NCBI GenBank assembly: GCA_021229015.1
Contig: CM037789.1
Span: 26,484,782 to 26,548,781 of the forward strand
From: Solen grandis
Lineage: Eukaryota; Mollusca; Bivalvia; Adapedonta; Solenidae
DNA length: 64,000 nt
Reading direction: 5' to 3'
The translations under genes and the position numbers were made by a program. The notes beneath the pieces were generated by a model. That model saw only the letters and a program-made list of their open reading frames with translations, made no database searches and was not told where the DNA came from. Shown piece after piece: positions 43,801-48,144 of this stretch; position 1 is the stretch's first letter, and each line of letters begins with the position of its first letter.

Positions 43801-45825
43801 TTGATGACGTACAATTTTACAAAATGGCTATTCAAGCGTCCTAGTAAAGTTTTGAGAACTGTGTCCCTTCACGTGACCATTTTAGTTTTTGTATTTATAT
43901 TTTTGTAGGTATGTTTAAAGATAATTAGATTTAAAAATATATGTTATCTGAAATAGTAAAATTATATATTATTTCTAAAACAGAGAAATGCATATAAGAG
44001 AACTTGAATAGGAAAAAAATTTGAAGACATGATATATAAAATATGATAAAATATATATAAAAAGAAAAAAAAAGCAAAAACATATACAATATCAAATATA
44101 GCTAACATTATAGATGATGTCTGAAATAGTTAAACATATTTGATCTCACTTTAATATTTAAAATATTTGAAGATAGATAATACATATTTGAGATAAAAAA
44201 ATAAAAAGCGTGTGTGAAGTGTGAAATGACAAAAACATATATCTGAAATGTGACATATACCGGATGACTAATAGAAGAAAAAACAAAATATTAGATTGAA
44301 ATACGTGATGATATTGAATAGTAAAGCATTATGATCTAATAGAAACATATCATATCTGAAACATTAAAAATAATAAACTATAGCATGGTTTGTCCAAGTT
44401 TCGTGACACTAAAGTTAAATTTTCCCGCATGCGCATTTTTTTTTTACATTTTAACGCTTTTTAGAAAATCATTAAATGACACCAAAAACAAAATCATAAA
44501 AGGCTTTAAAGGCTAAGGCTAGGTAATTAATTTGCATTATTTTTTCAAAACAGACGACACAACTAGATCTGTCTCGTTTTTCGTATGTCTCCCGAGAATG
44601 GCACGTTCTGGAATTCGAATCTTTTATAGGGTCACGAAAATATAGCAAGTGCCGTGTTGTGACGATATCGCTTTTATTCCCGTTATTAATGTTATTCAAC
44701 AAAATCAGTATTAATTACAAGAGGGAATAATATACATACATTTTTCAAGTTCTGAACTAGAGTAATTTTATTCAACCTTGGTCTTACTATTTTTCACATT
44801 AACTTTTTACACGAAACATCATTAATACATCAGAAAAATATAGAATGGTTATAATCAAAGCATATTTATTGATATTTATACTAAAAAGCTTACATACTCA
44901 ATCTAGTACGAAACATATATGTATCAATAGTAAAATCTTACGTATCTGAAATATCAAGCATATATGATACAAATATAGTAAAAGCATTTAACGATATCTA
45001 ATATAGTTATAACATAGTGATATCAAATTAGTAAAACATTAACGATATCTGAAATAGTATAAGCATATTATCTATGTAAACATTCGATTCTAAAGTATAG
45101 CATATGATATCAAATATAGTAAAACATTACGAATCTGAAATGTATAAAATATATAATATATCAAACTAACGATATTAAATAGTATAACATTATGATATCA
45201 AATTATAGTAACTAGATATAAGTTAAATTAATCTTATTATTATAAGCTTAAAAAAAAAATATTAATGAACAACATTAAACATAGACTAAGGCTAGATATC
45301 ATATTAACATACGAAAATGATTATTGTTATATCTTACGAGATGATTGATTTTACGACGAAAATATAGCATAAAAAAGTAATTTTTGCAATACAATGTAAT
45401 TACAATATGTGATATCAAATATAGTAAAACATTAACGATATCTGAAATAGTATAAGCATATATGCTATCTAAAATTGCTAAAATATATATGATATCTGAA
45501 AAAGTAAAAACTTAAATCTGAAATAATAAAAACATATATATCTAAACTAGAATTAAATGTTTATATTTTTCTTTATGAATAAACTGTGCCTTGAAATCAC
45601 GCGATATTTGATAGGCGCTTAGATTCCCATGCCGTTGTTGTTTTTGCAGTCGAAAGCGATTACCTTGTGTACAGTTTCAAGAACGGAATCTCAGCATCTA
45701 CCTATCCCATGACGTCAGATGTGACGTCATTTTCTCCGCTGTCAAGTTCCAGGGACATCATCGATATCGATTTTGACGCAGAGTCACAGACGCTATTTCT
45801 TATACAGGAAATGAAGGACGGAAAC
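220..45825 (+). CDS. LRP2: LRP2 (megalin)-like gene, internal part, 25 exons
   Basis: Large endocytic receptor of the LDL-receptor family. In animals LRP2 is a type I membrane protein that takes up many ligands at the apical surface of epithelia. Twenty-five exons with GT-AG borders and matching phases read continuously for about 1,260 codons. The module order is propeller end, EGF, YWTD propeller, EGF, 8 LDLa, EGF, calcium-type EGF, propeller, EGF, start of next propeller. An 8-LDLa cluster between propellers fits LRP1 or LRP2. LRP2 is preferred because details match what I know of vertebrate megalin: a [13 protein letters not shown], a [12 protein letters not shown] strand, a [13 protein letters not shown] strand, and an [18 protein letters not shown]. 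Signal peptide, first LDLa cluster, later propellers, membrane segment and cytoplasmic tail are not in the window. The exons from 9 to 19 are symmetrical phase 1-1, as usual for these modules. LRP1 is the main alternative. The family is certain; the orthologue is very likely. Confidence 0.88.
286..1490 (+). other. LRP2 intron with SINE-like copy
   Basis: No coding signal is seen. About 390-480 resembles the 'TTCGTTGGGA...CAATGAAATTGG' fold seen in the AACGAAAATTAATGATTTTACAGT MITE family. About 1050-1425 is a SINE-like repeat entered separately. The rest is unassigned AT-rich sequence. Confidence 0.5.
1050..1425 (+). mobile_element. SINE-like repeat copy 1
   Basis: Shares AAAAAATGGCACTG, CAGGACTGGTTGGCC, GTGTCAGGATAATG, GGGTGTGGTATCATGCCAC and the tail GGACGTTAAACCCAACAAAA with copies at 31.2, 38.8 and 61.75 kb. 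Ends 65 bp before LRP2 exon 2. Confidence 0.65.
1491..1702 (+). CDS. LRP2: LRP2 exon 2: end of propeller
   Basis: Acceptor TACTTTTCAG and donor GTAAGT. It encodes [20 protein letters not shown] then [18 protein letters not shown], the last blades of a six-bladed propeller. It ends one base into an Ile codon completed by the EGF exon at 2453. Confidence 0.9.
2453..2587 (+). CDS. LRP2: LRP2 exon 3: EGF module
   Basis: Polypyrimidine tract and CAG acceptor; donor GTAAGC. It encodes one EGF domain with six cysteines ([12 protein letters not shown], then [19 protein letters not shown]). Phase 1 on both sides. It caps the preceding propeller, as in all LRPs. Confidence 0.92.
2854..4184 (+). mobile_element. 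Tandem-core element E1 (core type A)
   Basis: Starts AGTTCACCTGAGCAC with a hairpin (GAGCACAAAGTGCTC) and ends TCAGGTGAGCG plus the hairpin GGGCCATCATGGGCC and CTCTTG. The ends carry an inverted repeat (CTCACCTGA type). The core is about four ~320-330-bp tandem units, each starting near ACATCTCCTCTGAAACC. Resembles bivalve pearl/Helentron-associated non-autonomous elements. No transposase gene. Confidence 0.8.
4278..4502 (+). CDS. LRP2: LRP2 exon 4: first blade of second propeller
   Basis: Acceptor TTTTTACAG, donor GTAAAT. It opens with [20 protein letters not shown], typical of the strand entering an LRP propeller, and contains [18 protein letters not shown]. Phase 1 on both sides. Confidence 0.92.
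4855..5050 (+). CDS. LRP2: LRP2 exon 5: propeller blade
   Basis: Acceptor CTTTCCAG, donor GTATAC. It encodes [20 protein letters not shown] then [20 protein letters not shown], a standard class B repeat. Ends in phase 2 with a split Gly codon completed at 5896. Confidence 0.93.
5896..6072 (+). CDS. LRP2: LRP2 exon 6: propeller blades
   Basis: Acceptor TTTAAAAG, donor GTATTT. It encodes [20 protein letters not shown] then [20 protein letters not shown], two class B strands. The insertion around [10 protein letters not shown] includes a Cys not typical of a blade. Confidence 0.92.
6109..6320 (+). mobile_element. Degraded copy of tandem-core element (E9)
   Basis: TTTTTAGCTCACTAAAGCTC followed by ATCTCTTCTGAAACCAATATGC resembles the 5' end and core of type A elements. 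No 3' end is recognised. Confidence 0.5.
6626..6714 (+). CDS. LRP2: LRP2 exon 7: propeller strand
   Basis: Acceptor CTATTTTAG, donor GTAGTT. It encodes [20 protein letters not shown] then HPFGVAVLR, the strand before the last YWTD blade. The phase matches exons 6 and 8. Confidence 0.88.
6734..6918. mobile_element. MITE with ACTGTAAAATCATT inverted ends
   Basis: Begins ACTGTAAAATCATTTATTTT and ends AAAATTAATGATTTCACAGT; the ends are imperfect inverted repeats. No coding. Relatives: 28,140-28,246, 37,730-37,850, 40,918-41,010 and 59,375-59,577. Confidence 0.7.
6950..7140 (-). mobile_element. tRNA-derived SINE-like fragment
   Basis: The minus strand contains GGGTTCGAGTCTCGG, a pol III B-box, and upstream an AATGCTCTGTTACTGTC A-box-like region. 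No tRNA fold is complete. Confidence 0.45.
8059..8199 (+). CDS. LRP2: LRP2 exon 8: last blade of propeller
   Basis: Acceptor GGGGTCAG, donor GTAAAT. In the correct frame it encodes [20 protein letters not shown] then [24 protein letters not shown] replaces YWTD. This frame is set by the phase of exon 7; a longer open frame over the same bases is a shadow. Confidence 0.87.
8503..8709 (+). CDS. LRP2: LRP2 exon 9: EGF module
   Basis: It encodes an EGF ([20 protein letters not shown], then [17 protein letters not shown]) and an acidic/Ser linker. Two overlapping acceptors (TAGTAG) allow a start at 8503 or 8506, differing by one Val codon. Donor is GTATAG, followed 20 nt later by a CT microsatellite. 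Confidence 0.9.
8730..8768. repeat. CT microsatellite
   Basis: Near-perfect (CT)n starting about 20 bp after the donor of LRP2 exon 9. Confidence 0.95.
9435..9551 (+). CDS. LRP2: LRP2 exon 10: LDLa module 1
   Basis: One LDL-receptor class A module with six Cys and the calcium-binding pattern: [19 protein letters not shown] then NSDEDDC. Acceptor CATCTTTAG, donor GTATTC, phase 1-1. Confidence 0.93.
10285..10398 (+). CDS. LRP2: LRP2 exon 11: LDLa module 2
   Basis: Encodes [20 protein letters not shown] then [15 protein letters not shown], a complete LDLa with an intact acidic site. Donor GTGAGT lies just before a GTG/GAT-rich microsatellite tract. Confidence 0.94.
10418..10612. repeat. GTG and GAT microsatellite tract
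   Basis: GTGGTGGTGG runs followed by a long (GAT)n block and a second (GAT)n block near 10,588-10,609. Starts about 20 bp after the donor of exon 11. Confidence 0.93.
10738..10857 (+). CDS. LRP2: LRP2 exon 12: LDLa module 3
   Basis: Encodes [20 protein letters not shown] then [16 protein letters not shown]. Phase 1-1. It is followed by a 9.1-kb intron holding the triplicated tRNA units. Confidence 0.94.
12248..12338 (+). tRNA. tRNA-Met(CAT), elongator type, with 18-nt intron
   Basis: 91 bp. Acceptor GCCTCGG pairs with CCGGGGC; D-arm GCGC/GCGC; A-box TAGCGCAGTAGG; B-box GAGTTCGATCCTC; anticodon loop CTCATAA. An 18-nt intron (ATCACACACATCAGAGCG) sits after position 37, the normal site, leaving a 73-nt elongator tRNA-Met. 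TTTT terminator follows. In unit 1 of the triplicated region. Confidence 0.9.
12762..12938. mobile_element. MITE with AACCCTTTCCCTCATA ends (copy M1)
   Basis: Begins AACCCTTTCCCTCATATAG and ends CTCTATGAGGGAAAGGGTT, an inverted repeat of about 15 bp. The interior AGCCTGATCTGCAGAAAACC is shared with four other copies. Non-coding. Confidence 0.85.
13464..13554 (+). tRNA. tRNA-Met(CAT) with 18-nt intron
   Basis: Same mature sequence as the copy at 12,248; intron ATCACACAAATCAGAGCT. TTTT follows. In unit 2. Confidence 0.9.
13891..14776 (+). mobile_element. Tandem-core element E2 (core type B)
   Basis: 5' AGCTCACCTTAACACTTGTG, 3' CTCAGGTGAGCGAGACAGGG with GGTCATCTTGGCCCTCTTC. The core is about five units of ~145 bp beginning GAACACTCTAGAGG and ending near AGGTCAAATCTTAGAAAAACC. 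Lies in repeat unit 2 at the same place where unit 3 has E3. Confidence 0.8.
15448..15538 (+). tRNA. tRNA-Met(CAT) with 18-nt intron
   Basis: Same mature sequence; intron ATCACACAAATCAGAGCC. TTTTT terminator. In unit 3. Confidence 0.9.
15938..17287 (+). mobile_element. Tandem-core element E3 (core type A)
   Basis: 5' AGCTCACCTGAGCACAAAGTG, 3' AGGTGAGCGATTTAGGGCC with the terminal hairpin. Four type A units. Very similar to E1, and flanked by the same sequence as E2. Confidence 0.82.
18374..18650. repeat. Fold-back repeat Q1
   Basis: GGATATTTGTTTGTT...GGGTTATATCCTCATCGAG and its inverse CTTCGAGATGAGGTATAACCC...AAACAAACAAA make a ~65-bp stem. The tail CGGCAGATCTATATCACCC and GATATGGATTTTATCTCATTG is shared with Q2-Q4. 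Confidence 0.7.
19072..19162 (-). tRNA. tRNA-Met(CAT) with 18-nt intron
   Basis: Minus-strand copy, same mature sequence and intron ending GCC. TTTTTGCATCTC after it, and the sequence before it (to about 19,250), match units 2 and 3, so it is an inverted fragment of that unit. Confidence 0.9.
19959..20093 (+). CDS. LRP2: LRP2 exon 13: LDLa module 4 and first Cys of module 5
   Basis: Encodes [20 protein letters not shown] then [15 protein letters not shown], with SGEDE in place of the usual xSDE. It continues PALECA, so the first Cys of the next LDLa lies at the end of this exon: that module is split by an intron. Confidence 0.92.
20183..20560. repeat. Fold-back repeat Q2
   Basis: GAGGATATTTGTTTTGGGTGG and TCTATATCAGTCACAGTGTGG match Q1; part of the second stem is lost. 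Confidence 0.6.
21537..21638 (+). CDS. LRP2: LRP2 exon 14: rest of LDLa module 5
   Basis: Encodes [19 protein letters not shown] then [15 protein letters not shown]. Only five Cys are in the exon; the first is supplied by exon 13. Acceptor TTCTTCCAG, donor GTAAGT. Confidence 0.9.
21961..22051 (-). tRNA. tRNA-Met(CAT) with 18-nt intron
   Basis: Minus strand. One change in the 3' acceptor strand (CTGGGGC) gives a G-U pair. Upstream flank differs from the other copies. T-run terminator present. In the intron after LRP2 exon 14. Confidence 0.88.
22755..22950. mobile_element. MITE with AACCCTTACCATGCTG ends
   Basis: Ends AACCCTTACCATGCTG and CAGTATTGTAAGGGTT are imperfect inverted repeats. Different interior from the M1-M5 family. 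Confidence 0.7.
23519..23707. mobile_element. MITE copy M2, left part, split by E4
   Basis: Left portion of the AACCCTTTCCC MITE, up to GCAGGCTGATCTGGTTTTT. It continues at 24,988 after element E4. Confidence 0.85.
23708..24987 (+). mobile_element. Tandem-core element E4 (type B variant) nested in a MITE
   Basis: Seven or so units of ~146 bp with ACACTAGAGGCCACAATTTT and GATATCTTGAACCCTTTCG. Ends TCTCAGGTGAGCGATCGAGG and GGCCATCTTGGCCCTCTTG. The flanks are the two halves of one AACCCTTTCCC MITE, so it inserted into that MITE. Confidence 0.85.
24988..25037. mobile_element. MITE copy M2, right part
   Basis: TGTTGTTCGCATAGGTCTTTTC to TATGAGGGAAAGGGTT completes the MITE begun at 23,519. Confidence 0.85.
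26030..27450. repeat. 1.4-kb imperfect inverted repeat with tRNA-like arms
   Basis: Left arm about 26,030-26,570 pairs with right arm about 26,900-27,450. Matching pairs include GTGCGAACTCA/TGAGTTCGCAC, GGTCTCAATT/AATTGAGACC, AATAAATACCAAAATAA with its inverse, and a tRNA-like block GTGGCGCAGTGGTA...GCGTGGGTTCG near each outer end. The loop is ~330 bp. No coding frame. Confidence 0.8.
28138..28246. mobile_element. Partial ACTGTAAAATCATT-type MITE
   Basis: CCACGAAATTTAATGTCAACG then GATTTTTTACAGT matches one end of the element at 6734. The other end is missing or diverged. Confidence 0.5.
28310..28566 (-). mobile_element. tRNA-derived SINE
   Basis: On the minus strand the head reads CCTGCGTGGCTGAGTGGATA, a tRNA-Ser/Leu-like A-box, then GGTGGGTTTGAATCTTAG, a B-box. 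It lies ~60 bp upstream of LRP2 exon 15. Not an intact tRNA. Confidence 0.6.
28630..28758 (+). CDS. LRP2: LRP2 exon 15: LDLa module 6
   Basis: Encodes [21 protein letters not shown] then [15 protein letters not shown]. The true frame is set by splice phase. Donor GTATGT is followed 27 nt later by a TA microsatellite. Confidence 0.92.
28785..28845. repeat. TA microsatellite
   Basis: Long (TA)n after the donor of LRP2 exon 15. Confidence 0.95.
30865..30985 (+). mobile_element. SINE-like head fragment
   Basis: CATGGGTTCGATTCCCGGTC is a good pol III B-box, followed by CATACCAAAATCGTAAAAAA as in the 1050 and 31,205 copies. Supports a tRNA-derived SINE family. Confidence 0.6.
31205..31500 (+). 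mobile_element. SINE-like repeat copy 3
   Basis: Head GGAGGTCATGGGTGGATCCCC (mutated B-box), body with GTGTCAGGATAATAGGATTG and GGTGTGGTATCATGTCATATG. Ends about 40 bp before the acceptor of LRP2 exon 16. Confidence 0.65.
31543..31668 (+). CDS. LRP2: LRP2 exon 16: LDLa module 7
   Basis: Encodes [20 protein letters not shown] then [18 protein letters not shown]. Donor GTGAGT runs within six bases into AATC and then CAGT tandem repeats. A SINE-like repeat ends about 40 nt before the acceptor. Confidence 0.93.
31674..31806. repeat. AATC then CAGT microsatellites
   Basis: (AATC)n for about 30 bp then about 25 copies of CAGT, starting five bases after the end of LRP2 exon 16. Confidence 0.95.
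32092..32220 (+). CDS. LRP2: LRP2 exon 17: LDLa module 8
   Basis: Encodes [20 protein letters not shown] then [23 protein letters not shown] replaces the usual SDE pattern. The last 14 bases (GGGGAACATATGTG) and donor GTAAGG are the first unit of the downstream minisatellite. Confidence 0.92.
32207..33205. repeat. ~41-bp minisatellite containing a splice donor
   Basis: About 24 units of the form GGGGGAACATGTGTGGTAAGG plus AATGGGATATATATATGGTA, lengths about 39-43 bp. The first unit begins inside LRP2 exon 17. Each unit repeats the exon's last bases and the donor TGTG|GTAAGG. The opposite strand gives long open frames only because of periodicity. Confidence 0.93.
34715..34805 (+). tRNA. tRNA-Met(CAT) with 18-nt intron
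   Basis: Same mature sequence; intron ATCACACAAATCAGAGCG. Unrelated upstream flank and a nine-T terminator. In the intron before LRP2 exon 18. Confidence 0.9.
35065..35345. repeat. Fold-back repeat Q3, reverse
   Basis: GATATAGATCTGCCGGACTAC and TTGAGTGGATATGGGCTATAT with CATTAAAAACAAACAAATACC match Q1 reversed. Confidence 0.65.
35632..35751 (+). CDS. LRP2: LRP2 exon 18: EGF module
   Basis: Encodes [20 protein letters not shown] then [18 protein letters not shown], a complete EGF. Acceptor CTTCTGAAAAG is purine-rich near the AG but phase and homology fix it. Donor GTAAGC. Confidence 0.91.
35860..36792 (+). mobile_element. Tandem-core element E5 (core type B), 3' hairpin lost
   Basis: 5' AGCTCACCTGAGCACTTGTG and six type B units, several with small deletions. 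Near the 3' end, GCCAGATTTTTTGTCAT goes directly to ATCTCTTGTTTT, so the TCAGGTGAGCG segment and hairpin found in E2 are missing. Confidence 0.75.
37154..37282 (+). CDS. LRP2: LRP2 exon 19: calcium-binding EGF module
   Basis: Starts [20 protein letters not shown], with the D-x-D/N-E-C start and VNVKGSFKC of calcium-binding EGFs. Acceptor CCACTGTAG, donor GTACGG, phase 1-1. Confidence 0.93.
38140..38351 (+). CDS. LRP2: LRP2 exon 20: start of third propeller
   Basis: Encodes [20 protein letters not shown] then [20 protein letters not shown], the first blade. Acceptor TTCTTTCAG. Ends GAG before donor GTGATT, phase 0, joining exon 21. Confidence 0.89.
38526..38718. mobile_element. MITE with TTAA-flanked GGTAATCCATCC ends (P1)
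   Basis: AATCCATCCATCATTAAAT and ATTTAATGATGGATGGATT are inverted ends; interior GCAAGCCTTTGTAGACTTTG is shared with 51,423 and 62,030. Confidence 0.75.
38812..38995 (+). mobile_element. SINE-like repeat, 3' part
   Basis: GGTTGACCCATTTTTAAGGG, GATAATGTGACTGGGTGTGG, ATCATGCCACATGTCTACGG and a GGGACGTTTAACCGCAACAA tail match the copy at 1050. Confidence 0.6.
39465..39649 (+). CDS. LRP2: LRP2 exon 21: propeller blade
   Basis: Encodes [20 protein letters not shown] then [20 protein letters not shown] and [20 protein letters not shown]. Closest to vertebrate megalin among LRPs that I know. NVT is a potential N-glycosylation site. Donor GTGGGT, split Gly codon. Confidence 0.93.
39784..40713. repeat. 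31-bp minisatellite, 30 units
   Basis: Unit TGATCAGAGACTTTTGCCTC plus TATAGCAACAT; 930 bp is exactly 30 x 31. Units differ mainly at two places (TAAAGC, TATAGC, TATAGT). No spacers, so not CRISPR. In the intron after LRP2 exon 21. Confidence 0.96.
41369..41597 (+). CDS. LRP2: LRP2 exon 22: propeller blades
   Basis: Encodes [20 protein letters not shown] then [20 protein letters not shown] and [20 protein letters not shown]. Includes the Cys in the EFCNYDG strand also found in vertebrate LRP2. Donor GTACGT, phase 0. Confidence 0.94.
42027..42204 (+). CDS. LRP2: LRP2 exon 23: last blade of third propeller
   Basis: Encodes [20 protein letters not shown] then [16 protein letters not shown] occurs as TWTD. 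Acceptor ATGTTTAG, donor GTAGTT; the next exon completes the Ala codon. Confidence 0.91.
42267..42500. mobile_element. MITE copy M3 (reverse orientation)
   Basis: TTTCCCTCATAGAGGAAACC to TATGAGGGAAAGGGTT. Interior hairpin GCCTGCGAGTAACTCGCAGGC and a larger palindrome around AGCATAAAACC. Confidence 0.85.
42545..42640 (-). mobile_element. SINE-like repeat fragment
   Basis: ACGTGGTATGATACCATGCAC and ACATTATCCTGACACCATTCC are the reverse complement of the central part of the 1050-type repeat. Confidence 0.45.
43030..43161 (+). CDS. LRP2: LRP2 exon 24: EGF module
   Basis: Encodes [20 protein letters not shown] then [20 protein letters not shown]. Acceptor CACTTTCAG, donor GTAAGC. EGF after a propeller, matching the megalin pattern. 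Confidence 0.93.
43920..45545. repeat. Degenerate AT-rich satellite-like block
   Basis: Repeated ATATGATATCAAATATAG, AAAACATTAACGATATC and TGAAATAGTATAAGCATAT with a loose period of roughly 55 bp, best preserved at 44,960-45,480. In the intron before LRP2 exon 25. Confidence 0.7.
45650..45825 (+). CDS. LRP2: LRP2 exon 25: start of fourth propeller
   Basis: Encodes [20 protein letters not shown] then [20 protein letters not shown]. This is the opening strand of the next propeller. Acceptor TTTTTGCAG, donor GTAAGT, phase 0. It is the last LRP2 exon I can recognise firmly. Confidence 0.87.
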
Positions 45826-46039
45826 GTAAGTATATGTATAATTATAGATTACTTTTTTTTTTTTAATTTATGGAATTAATTGAAAAGGACTGAAGCAGAG
45901 CGCTGCAATAAATAATAGGAAATTGTCGCACTATGGCTTCTATCTTTGGTTTTCATGATTCACAGATCCACGTGCTTGACTACATTTAGCTATAAGTTCT
46001 TTATCATTAAACAGCAATTTAGTTGTAGAGTTGGATGCT

Positions 46040-46588
46040 GATGCACATGTGCTCAGGATGATCTATTCGAATCGATGAATGTCCTCCGTCCTTCGTCCAC
46101 AATTTTCACTCTAGCATCTTCATTTCTTAAGCAATCATCTTTAAATTGTATGACAATGTTTATTACCATAATCTCTCGGCTAAGTTCGATTATGGCTGAT
46201 ATCGGCCGATTAGGAGAGGAGTTATGCCCCATTTTGATATTAAAAAATGACAGATTTCTCTTTGTTTGCACCCTAGCATCTTCTTTCTTAAGCAATCATC
46301 TTGGCTGATATAGGATAATTGGTCAGAGTTATTCCTTTTAATTAATGAAAACGCCAGATTTCACTGTTTACACTCTAGCATCATCATTTCATTTTGAAGT
46401 TTCACTGACATTGTTTATAGCCATAACCTCTCAGTCAAATTTGACTTCAAATCTTGTCCACATGAGGAATTGAAATGATCTCATGGATTATGTATTCAAT
46501 AAAACTATGCTATAATTTAATAACTTGTACAGGCAATGAAGGCAGCTTTTCTCAGGTGAGCGATTTAGGGCCATCTTGGCCCTCTTGT
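46040..46588 (+). mobile_element. Tandem-core element E6 (divergent core)
   Basis: 5' end eroded (GCACATGTGCTCAGGATGA); 3' end intact: TTTTCTCAGGTGAGCGATTT and GGGCCATCTTGGCCCTCTTG. Core around CACTCTAGCATCTTCATTTC repeated about three times, unlike types A-C. Confidence 0.7.
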
Positions 46589-46689
46589 TTTTTTTTTGTT
46601 GTTTTTTCTCTCTTTTATTTGCGATCATATAATGGTGTGGTGATGCTACCGTTCAGACTTTATAATTTTCATTTACGATTTTGCAAATA

Positions 46690-46716
46690 GATCTATGAGC
46701 TTTCCGGAATGCCCAA
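46690..46716 (+). CDS. Possible 27-nt LRP2 exon 26
   Basis: After acceptor-like TTTTGCAAATAG, nine codons read IYELSGMPK before GTATAA. The phase is 0, as required by exon 25, and the text would continue a YWTD blade (GN-IYELSG). Very short and unsupported by any following exon, so weak. Confidence 0.25.
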
Positions 46717-46839
46717 AGTATAAGAATTTGATATTGGTTAATTATCGTCAGCCCAGGGCGGTGATATTATACTATTCAGCAAGAATGCAACTTTTTATTC
46801 CCGCACCGCTAACGTAATATACAAGCTGGTTCCTTCCCA

Positions 46840-48144
46840 GTGTGTCTTAGAAAGATAAACAGATATGATTACCGCGAACAAGCTCTGGGAAACAGATTTG
46901 AATGTTATGCTTCAAAGAAATTCAGACTCCCCTACAGAAAATCTTGGTTATGTATGTTGATTTTGTTGTATGTACAGTGGGATATTTTAGCACTTTCTAG
47001 TCTTAAATTTATTCTTATGCATAATGATGAACAAATATATACATCAGCTATAAATTGTAAACCTGTCAAAAACTATCCTATATCAAAAGTGCATCTCTCA
47101 AATATAAAATTTTCTGTGTATTTCATCTCTGGTATCATGTGCACTAACGCGTTTGGTGTTTTACTGTTGTTGCTATCTGGTGATGTTCACCCGAATCCTG
47201 GACCAGTTAATTCATCTAATAGTTCATCAACTAGCAGTTCTACAGATGATTTGAATCTCTTATCACATCACTTGTCCCTTGTTCATTACAATATACAGAG
47301 TCTAATAAAAAAGGTAGATATTCTCCACACTGAACTCTCCAATTTTGACATTATATGTTTCTCTGAAACTTGGCTGACTGATCGAATAAAGAACTCTGAT
47401 ATCCATTTTCCATCTTTCAAACCACCGGAAAGAAAGGACCGGATCACTGATAGACATGGTGGTGTGGCCATCTATATAAAGGACATCATACATCATCTTC
47501 GTCGACCCGATCTTGAGATAAATAGATTAGAAAATATATGGATTGAAGTTATTCTCCACTCTAAACGCATTCTTATTGGTGTATTTTATAGACCACCAAA
47601 CTCAAATGTAGATTACGATTCAGCGATTGAGGACTCCATACATCTTGCAATTGATACTGGTATTGACGATATTGTTGTTACAGGTGATTTTAACAGAAAT
47701 ATGCTTTGTCCTGTTGCTTCTCGCAAGGTTGTCTCAATGTGCACGAGACTTGGTCTCTCTCAATGTATAACTTCCCCCACCCATTTCACTGAAAGCAGTT
47801 CGTCACTTATTGACTTGATTATCGCTAAAAACCCAGCCAACCTTCTTTACTGTCATGTTGGTGACCCATGTCTTCATCAGGAAGTTCGATTTCACTGCCC
47901 TATTGTTGCCTTCTTTAAATTCCAAAAACCACGTACCTCATTAATATCACGCTTAGTGTGGCTATATGATCAATGTGACTTCATATCTCTGCGCACTGCT
48001 ATTTCAAACACAAACTGGGAAGAATGCTTTGATCCCGATGTTAATAAGTATGCTCAGAATTTCACCGCAAAATTATTAGAACTCATGAAACAATACATTC
48101 CTTCCAAAGTAGTGAAATACGTCCAAATGATCCTCCGTGGCTAA
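46840..48144 (+). CDS. LINE N-terminal region and AP endonuclease
   Basis: Open frame of 434 codons; the first ATG is codon 39 (46,954), since the open frame starts at GTG. Residues about 40-112 have hydrophobic stretches, ending LLLLLSGDVHPNPGP (108-122), a 2A-like motif. From about 140 it is an apurinic-type endonuclease: VHYNIQSL, FSETWL, GGVAIYIK, GVFYRPPNS, VTGDFNRN, IDLIIAKN. The frame ends early at 48,144: a single-base shift moves the reading into the RT frame. Confidence 0.85.
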   Translation: MCLRKINRYDYREQALGNRFECYASKKFRLPYRKSWLCMLILLYVQWDILALSSLKFILMHNDEQIYTSAINCKPVKNYPISKVHLSNIKFSVYFISGIMCTNAFGVLLLLLSGDVHPNPGPVNSSNSSSTSSSTDDLNLLSHHLSLVHYNIQSLIKKVDILHTELSNFDIICFSETWLTDRIKNSDIHFPSFKPPERKDRITDRHGGVAIYIKDIIHHLRRPDLEINRLENIWIEVILHSKRILIGVFYRPPNSNVDYDSAIEDSIHLAIDTGIDDIVVTGDFNRNMLCPVASRKVVSMCTRLGLSQCITSPTHFTESSSSLIDLIIAKNPANLLYCHVGDPCLHQEVRFHCPIVAFFKFQKPRTSLISRLVWLYDQCDFISLRTAISNTNWEECFDPDVNKYAQNFTAKLLELMKQYIPSKVVKYVQMILRG

